DNA from: Rhizophlyctis rosea
Taxonomy: Eukaryota; Chytridiomycota; Chytridiomycetes; Rhizophlyctidales; Rhizophlyctidaceae
Reading direction: 5' to 3'
Assembly (NCBI GenBank): GCA_027596075.1
Contig: JADGJC010000656.1
Location: 1 to 12,174, forward strand
DNA length: 12,174 bases
The notes beneath the pieces were generated by a model. It had not been told where the DNA came from. It searched no databases and saw nothing but the letters and a program-made list of their open reading frames with translations. Made by a program: the position numbers and the translations under genes. Below are positions 8,620 to 12,174 of this stretch, in pieces. How positions within the stretch are numbered: the first letter of the stretch is position 1; each line of letters starts with the position of its first letter.

Positions 8620-9500
8620 CTTTTCTCTCTGCTTCAACCCCAACGCCGCGCAAACTCGTCATTTGCCGTACCCGTGATCAAATGCCCATCACTCAATCTT
8701 CGCTTTGGTGTCGACGTCCCGTTGGCTTTCTAGGTGTCTCCATCATGGATTCGTCAAACTCTTCTTCTAACCGGTCAAATTTGAACCGGTCGTAGTTACT
8801 TGCATGCTGGGTGAAGGACATGCCAGCAAGGCCAGGGGACAGGTTGTCGTTCGGATTGCCAATGTCGAATTGAGATGGTCGGAACGCGTCTGGTAGTGTG
8901 CCGTTGGACGGAGTTCGGGGTGTCGATGTGCGTGGGAATATGGATGATGATCAGCGTGGACGTTCGCGGGGCGTTTTGAAGGATGTTGGAGTGCTGGAAC
9001 CTGATGATGGTTCCCCGGCGGCGGCTGTGAGTGGAGTTCATACACGTTTTTGAGCCATTGGAGTGGTTTCAACTTCTCTTGCTAACCTTTGTCTGCCGCT
9101 ACTTCTGTCAGAGCCTTTCGGATCCCGCAAACCGTTCCGGCGACCATTGGCTGAACCAGCAGCTCCCATACCATTACTGGGTCTCGAGATGCCGGATGGG
9201 AATGATGCATCATCAGCTGCAGTGCTGCTATTGCCATCGCTTGTGCTGCGCCCTCCTATACGTCTCAAGAACTCCACCCGCTGTCCGCTCATCCCGTCCC
9301 ACCCCTCGTTTATATCCTCCTCATCGCGTTCATCATCAGCCGCTGTACCAGTGAGTGGACCCGCAGTGTTGCTACTACTGCCTGTGCTCCTACTTCGTGG
9401 CCAGTGTTCGTCCATGTCATGCAATTCATCCAGCAGAACTCCGTGTCCGTCCCAGCTAGCCGACAATCCCGAGCACTTTGACGACCACCCGCCAGCATGA

Positions 9501-10654
9501 TGTCGTTGTCGAAATCACCACCTGCGAAGACGAGGGACAGACCAGTAATGGCGTCATTGAGGTTGATGAAGTTTTGTGCGAGTTCGTCGTGCGCGTAAGG
9601 GGAGGCAGGAACGTTGCCTAAAGCCATATGCGAACGTTGGCTAAAGCCATATGCGAACCAACCCTCTTGCTCACCAATGAACCGGAACGACGACCTTCCG
9701 TCCTTCTCTGCATCAGTAGACTTTCCGTGATTTCTCACGGGGTAGACCAATGAGCAAACCTCGCGGGAACATTGATAGCATTAGCGGAATCATCAGCTTT
9801 CGGCAATACGAGCACAGTCTAAGGGCGTCTTAATAGAGCATTCAGTCTCTTACAAGACGTCGCCAATCTGTCCAAATCCGTTACTTCGAAGGCCTACAAA
9901 GGGAGCGAAAGGGACTGGCAGTCCTCAACCATACCTTGTGTTAGCTGCACCAGCTTCCCGTTCCACTCTTGCGCGGTCACGACACTCATACCCATATCAG
10001 GCAGCGCAGGACTTGCCAGCCGGGGTTTTTCGATAGTGCACGTTGGTGGGGTACTCAGCTGCGCCCTTTCCACTGCATTGGAGGTTCAGCTCATGCTTTG
10101 AGGGTTGGGTCATACTGAGAAGAGGAACCCTACCATCCGCTTGTGACTTCAAAATTGTCCCCGTACCTGCAAGTATCCCGTCTCTTAGTAGTCTTTGCAG
10201 ATATCGCGCTAGTAATCGAATAGGCAGGAGATGCGGACGTTTGTTTGACCACGCAAGGGGCCGGCACGGATGCGGGAGGCGTTGAATTGAGTTGTGTTGT
10301 CTGCGCGGCGGTTGACGTGTTGAAGCGGTTTCGGCTTCGTCTCCCGTTAGAAGTCTAGGTTTGGGTTCTTCTTCTACACCGTCTACGTCCAGTGTTCATG
10401 TTGCCATGCCTTTTGAAAGAGAGGTGGCGGTGCCACTGTCTGTGAAGGGAACTTGGAGGGATGAGCCGGTAATGTCGTCGGCCAAAGACGACAGCTGGTT
10501 TCGATATACTGGAGGACGGGGTAAGAGGGAAGAGGAGTGGGCGACAAGTAGAGACATGAAGTGTTTCAACTGTGACGTTTTTTGAACATTGAGAAGATTG
10601 AAAAGTGAAGCGCTGTGAGTTTGTGCCATGAGATGGTGTGACACAAACACTCAA
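9501..10654 (-). pseudogene. Upstream part of the decayed region, possibly the N-terminus of the CM1 gene or a separate dead gene
   Basis: Minus-strand protein-like pieces follow one another in changing frames: RPPVYRNQLSSLADDITG to SKGMAT; TGA at 10396-10398; the same frame again (TLDVDGVEEEPKPRLLTG); another frame (STAAQTTQLNSTPPASVP); another (VVTAQEWNGKLVQLTQ); then FEVTDLDRLATSCKRLNALL; TAG at 9819-9821; VLVLPKADDSANAINVPA; TGA at 9735-9737; a Lys/Arg-rich piece to SHMAL; a 23-nt duplication; then GNVPASPYAHDELAQNF into the next block. No family is recognised. It runs without a gap into the CM1 region, so a single gene is possible, but this would put unusually much sequence before CM1. 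Confidence 0.42.
9611..9656. repeat. 23-nt tandem duplication
   Basis: Bases 9611-9633 and 9634-9656 are identical except for one C/G difference at the seventh base. The unit is not a multiple of three. With one copy removed, the minus-strand frame reads straight through SHMAL-GNVPASPYAH. With two copies it is shifted into a stop. It therefore looks like a disabling insertion in the decayed gene. Confidence 0.9.
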
Positions 10655-10988
10655 ATATGCAAGAAACTGTTACACCAACGCCAGGGTCCTTGGGAGTCCG
10701 CGTAAAGAAGGGGGACTCGGAAGGTGAACTGGAAGTTAATGCATAGCGACAATGAAGTTGACTGCACCAACAGCAAAGAAAGAGACATATATCAAAAGTA
10801 ATGATAGGACAGCGACAACACGTCTTATTGAGTTAGAGAAACAATCTTTATATTGAAGCATATCATTATATACATAGAGTCTAAACTACAAAGTCTCGCT
10901 GCCACTCATGCTTGCTTCCGTGCTTCGTTCTTCAAAGTAACCTAATAGTGAAATAGAACTAAAAGTGGGGTCAGCTTTGTTATCCAAT
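10655..10988. other. A/T-rich intergenic sequence, nothing recognised
   Basis: There is no supported coding frame. A minus-strand ORF covering 10886-11101 ends in a plausible-looking tail (GYFEERSTEASMSGSETL) but has no other support and overlaps the direct repeat. The A/T-rich part at 10790-10880 could hold transcription ends or a promoter for the minus-strand region. Confidence 0.35.
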
Positions 10989-11193
10989 ATGCGTGGCTGG
11001 ATCTGGCACCTTCCCCCAACCGAGAGAAGTCGCACCGCTTGCAACCACAGACCATATTGAACAACCACAACTATGTCCATTCCCATCCCCATCTCATACA
11101 TGCGTGGCTGGATCTAGCACCGTCCCTCATTGGCCCCCCATCGGGATCTTTAAGACCTGAAAGAAGTCGCATTCGCTTGCAACCACAGACCAT
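10989..11193 (+). repeat. Diverged direct repeat, two copies
   Basis: Copy 1 (10989-11055) and copy 2 (11100-11193) both begin ATGCGTGGCTGGATCT and both end GCTTGCAACCACAGACCAT. Between these ends, copy 2 carries about 27 extra bases. The copies lie in the promoter-side spacer of the gene at 11568. No terminal inverted repeats or coding capacity were seen. Confidence 0.8.
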
Positions 11194-11245
11194 GCCCTGT
11201 CGGGCCATATCTAAACAATACATAATAGAAAAGATCCGAATCCAT

Positions 11246-11333
11246 CACCTCCGAGCCCATCATGAATCAAGTCAATTACCTCCGAATCAATCATGCATGG
11301 AGGTCAACCACCTCCGAATCAATCATCACTACC
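11246..11333 (+). repeat. Imperfect tandem repeat of about 31-32 nt, nearly three copies
   Basis: Units start at 11246, 11277 and 11309, each opening with ACCTCCGA. The second and third share ACCTCCGAATCAATCAT exactly. The first is diverged, and the third is cut short. The array is about 240 bp upstream of the start codon at 11568. Confidence 0.75.
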
Positions 11334-11481
11334 CAGATGACGGTGGTTGAGGAGACACGCAATTTAGATTGCCCCTCGGAGCATTGCCACGAGAACAAAA
11401 ACACTCTGATCTCTTGAGGTTCATGTAAGCAACCTGCTCGCCGATCCCGCAGCACACTGACTTTTGCTAGATCTCCTGGTC

Positions 11482-11489
11482 TATATATT
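11482..11489 (+). promoter_or_regulatory. TATA box for the gene at 11568
   Basis: TATATATT lies about 80 bases upstream of the start codon. It is followed by a T/C-rich stretch with CTTTCTTCT, the usual look of a fungal transcription start region, and then an A/C-rich leader ending CACAATGG. Confidence 0.6.
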
Positions 11490-11567
11490 GAGCCCTAATC
11501 CAAACTCGCAAACATCTTTCTTCTACTCCAACACATCTCCCAAATTCACCTACCCAATCATTACACA

Positions 11568-12174
11568 ATGGCGAACCCTGTCGGCTCCCGTCAACGTCGC
11601 CGCATTCAGGCGGCCAAGGCAAAGAAGGACGCAGAGTGGTGGGGCTGGTTTTGGACACTTCTCAGCTCGTCCTTCATTGGAGGCCTCGTCGCCCTCATCG
11701 TCTGCACCCTCATCTTCAGGGCTCTCGCCCCCCTGCTCCCGCCCACGCGCACCACCCCCGCCTACACCTATCCCCCTCACATCCCAACAACGCCCGCCCA
11801 AACCCGCACTACCTACATCCACACCAGCCCCTCCCTCCTCATTCTTACCATCGAGAAAACCGTCACAACCACGTCCACTACCACCGCCACCTCCTATCCA
11901 CCCCCCATCACTCACACGAAAGCCGAAAAGGGTGGCTCCCTCGTAACAGCCGAACCCGCATCCTCCACGCCCATCCCCGAACACTACGACTACCTCTATT
12001 ATCCGAATGGTACATATGCAGGGAGGGAACTGCCAGAGGTGGGGGTGGTGTTGGAGGTGTTGGGGAGGTTGCTGGTGGTGGGGTGTTTGGTCGGGGTGGG
12101 GTGGTGGTACGTGTGGAGTGGGGAGGAAGAGAAGAGGGAATGGATGGAGCAGAGTGGGGAGAGGGGTGGAAAGG
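11568..12174 (+). CDS. Small membrane protein with two predicted transmembrane segments (partial, runs off the window end)
   Basis: An ATG in a strong context (CACAATGG) opens a frame with no stop through the last base, giving 202 visible residues. The N-terminus is short and basic (SRQRRRIQAAKAKK), then WWGWFWTLL leads into a hydrophobic segment at about 27-50. Residues about 55-155 are rich in Thr, Pro, Ser and Tyr (KTVTTTSTTTATS), with an NGT sequon at Asn147. A second hydrophobic segment lies at about 158-183 and ends WWYVW, followed by a charged tail (SGEEEKREW). With a basic N-terminus inside, the Thr-rich loop would face the lumen or cell exterior and could be O-glycosylated. No family is recognised. 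Codon use shifts from C-rich to strongly G-rich third positions after about 12020, without a frame break. Confidence 0.78.
   Translation, partial: MANPVGSRQRRRIQAAKAKKDAEWWGWFWTLLSSSFIGGLVALIVCTLIFRALAPLLPPTRTTPAYTYPPHIPTTPAQTRTTYIHTSPSLLILTIEKTVTTTSTTTATSYPPPITHTKAEKGGSLVTAEPASSTPIPEHYDYLYYPNGTYAGRELPEVGVVLEVLGRLLVVGCLVGVGWWYVWSGEEEKREWMEQSGERGGK

Larger units (their letters stand above)
6408..9500 (-). pseudogene. Decayed gene for a CM1 (Cnn_1N) coiled-coil protein of the Mto1/ApsB/centrosomin type
   Basis: Read on the minus strand from about 9500 downward, protein-like sequence persists but changes frame and crosses stops. In order: an acidic/Ser-rich N-terminal part (9466-9041); TGA at 9038-9040; a Thr/Pro-rich part (STPTSFKTPRERPR); TGA at 8951-8953; a long same-frame piece (SSSIFPRTSTPRTPS to RRHQSED, 8950-8696); frame changes near 8700 and 8635; the CM1 exon; a coiled-coil exon ending at a TGA at 7985; pieces in changing frames with a TAG at 7954-7956 and a TAA at 7843-7845; a 98-codon ATG-less piece at 7420-7127 (RHLRVAIYDKSLLQSSLKV); TGA at 7124-7126; the same frame on to 6725; then another frame to 6408. 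Known CM1 proteins recruit gamma-tubulin complexes to microtubule-organising centres. Multiple breaks argue for a pseudogene. Some could be missed introns or sequence errors, although neighbouring genes read cleanly. Confidence 0.68.

Noticed and set aside
8880..8951. A 72-nt intron that would skip the in-frame TGA at 8951-8953
   Set aside because: The length is in frame and the acceptor (CTACCAG) is good, but the donor would be GTCCAC, which is poor. The sequence inside it also reads as natural protein (SSSIFPRTSTPRTPS). It remains an alternative to a true nonsense change.
9063..9500. Plus-strand ORF of 145 aa
   Set aside because: It is the mirror of an acidic, Ser-rich minus-strand reading (DEEDINEGWDG). 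Long runs of Leu and Ser come from the complementary codons, and there is no domain.

Overview
The window looks like nuclear DNA from a fungus. It has short GT-AG introns of about 55-85 nt, several with CTRAY branch sites (GCTAAC, CTGAC, CTACTAAAC), an AATAAA signal after one gene, low-complexity Pro/Gln-rich protein segments, and a cytochrome b2-type flavoprotein. The species or phylum cannot be told from the sequence. No rRNA, tRNA, CRISPR array, transposase or bacterial-type operon was seen.

Layout. 1-1325: no secure gene; a possible minus-strand exon (110-292), a possible small secreted ORF (583-828) and a (GAGT)5 tract. 1326-3431 (+): an unrecognised multi-exon gene for a Pro/Gln-rich, acidic, partly coiled-coil protein; one splice junction is unresolved. 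3432-4144: mostly non-coding, with one weak minus-strand ORF and a short palindrome. 4145-5904 (+): the best-supported gene, a three-exon cytochrome b5-FMN dehydrogenase fusion of 531 aa (L-lactate dehydrogenase/cytochrome b2 family). After splicing it ends in the peroxisomal signal AKL. About 6408-10654 (-): a long, decayed coding region. Protein-like sequence runs through it but is broken by at least seven in-frame stops, several frame changes and a 23-nt tandem duplication. At its core are two clean, correctly spliced exons carrying a CM1 (Cnn_1N) gamma-tubulin-complex-binding motif and coiled coil, as in the Mto1/ApsB/Pcp1/centrosomin/CDK5RAP2 group. 10655-11567: non-coding, with diverged direct and tandem repeats and a TATA box. 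11568 to the window end (+): an intronless partial gene for a small membrane protein with two predicted transmembrane segments.

The genes do not form an evident pathway. The oxidase gene and the decayed CM1 gene are convergent; the CM1 gene and the terminal membrane-protein gene are divergent. The two most interesting points are the decayed CM1 gene, visible only by reading the minus strand across stops, and the splice-dependent peroxisomal C-terminus of the cytochrome b2-like enzyme. I did not find convincing evidence of a wholly new biological system.
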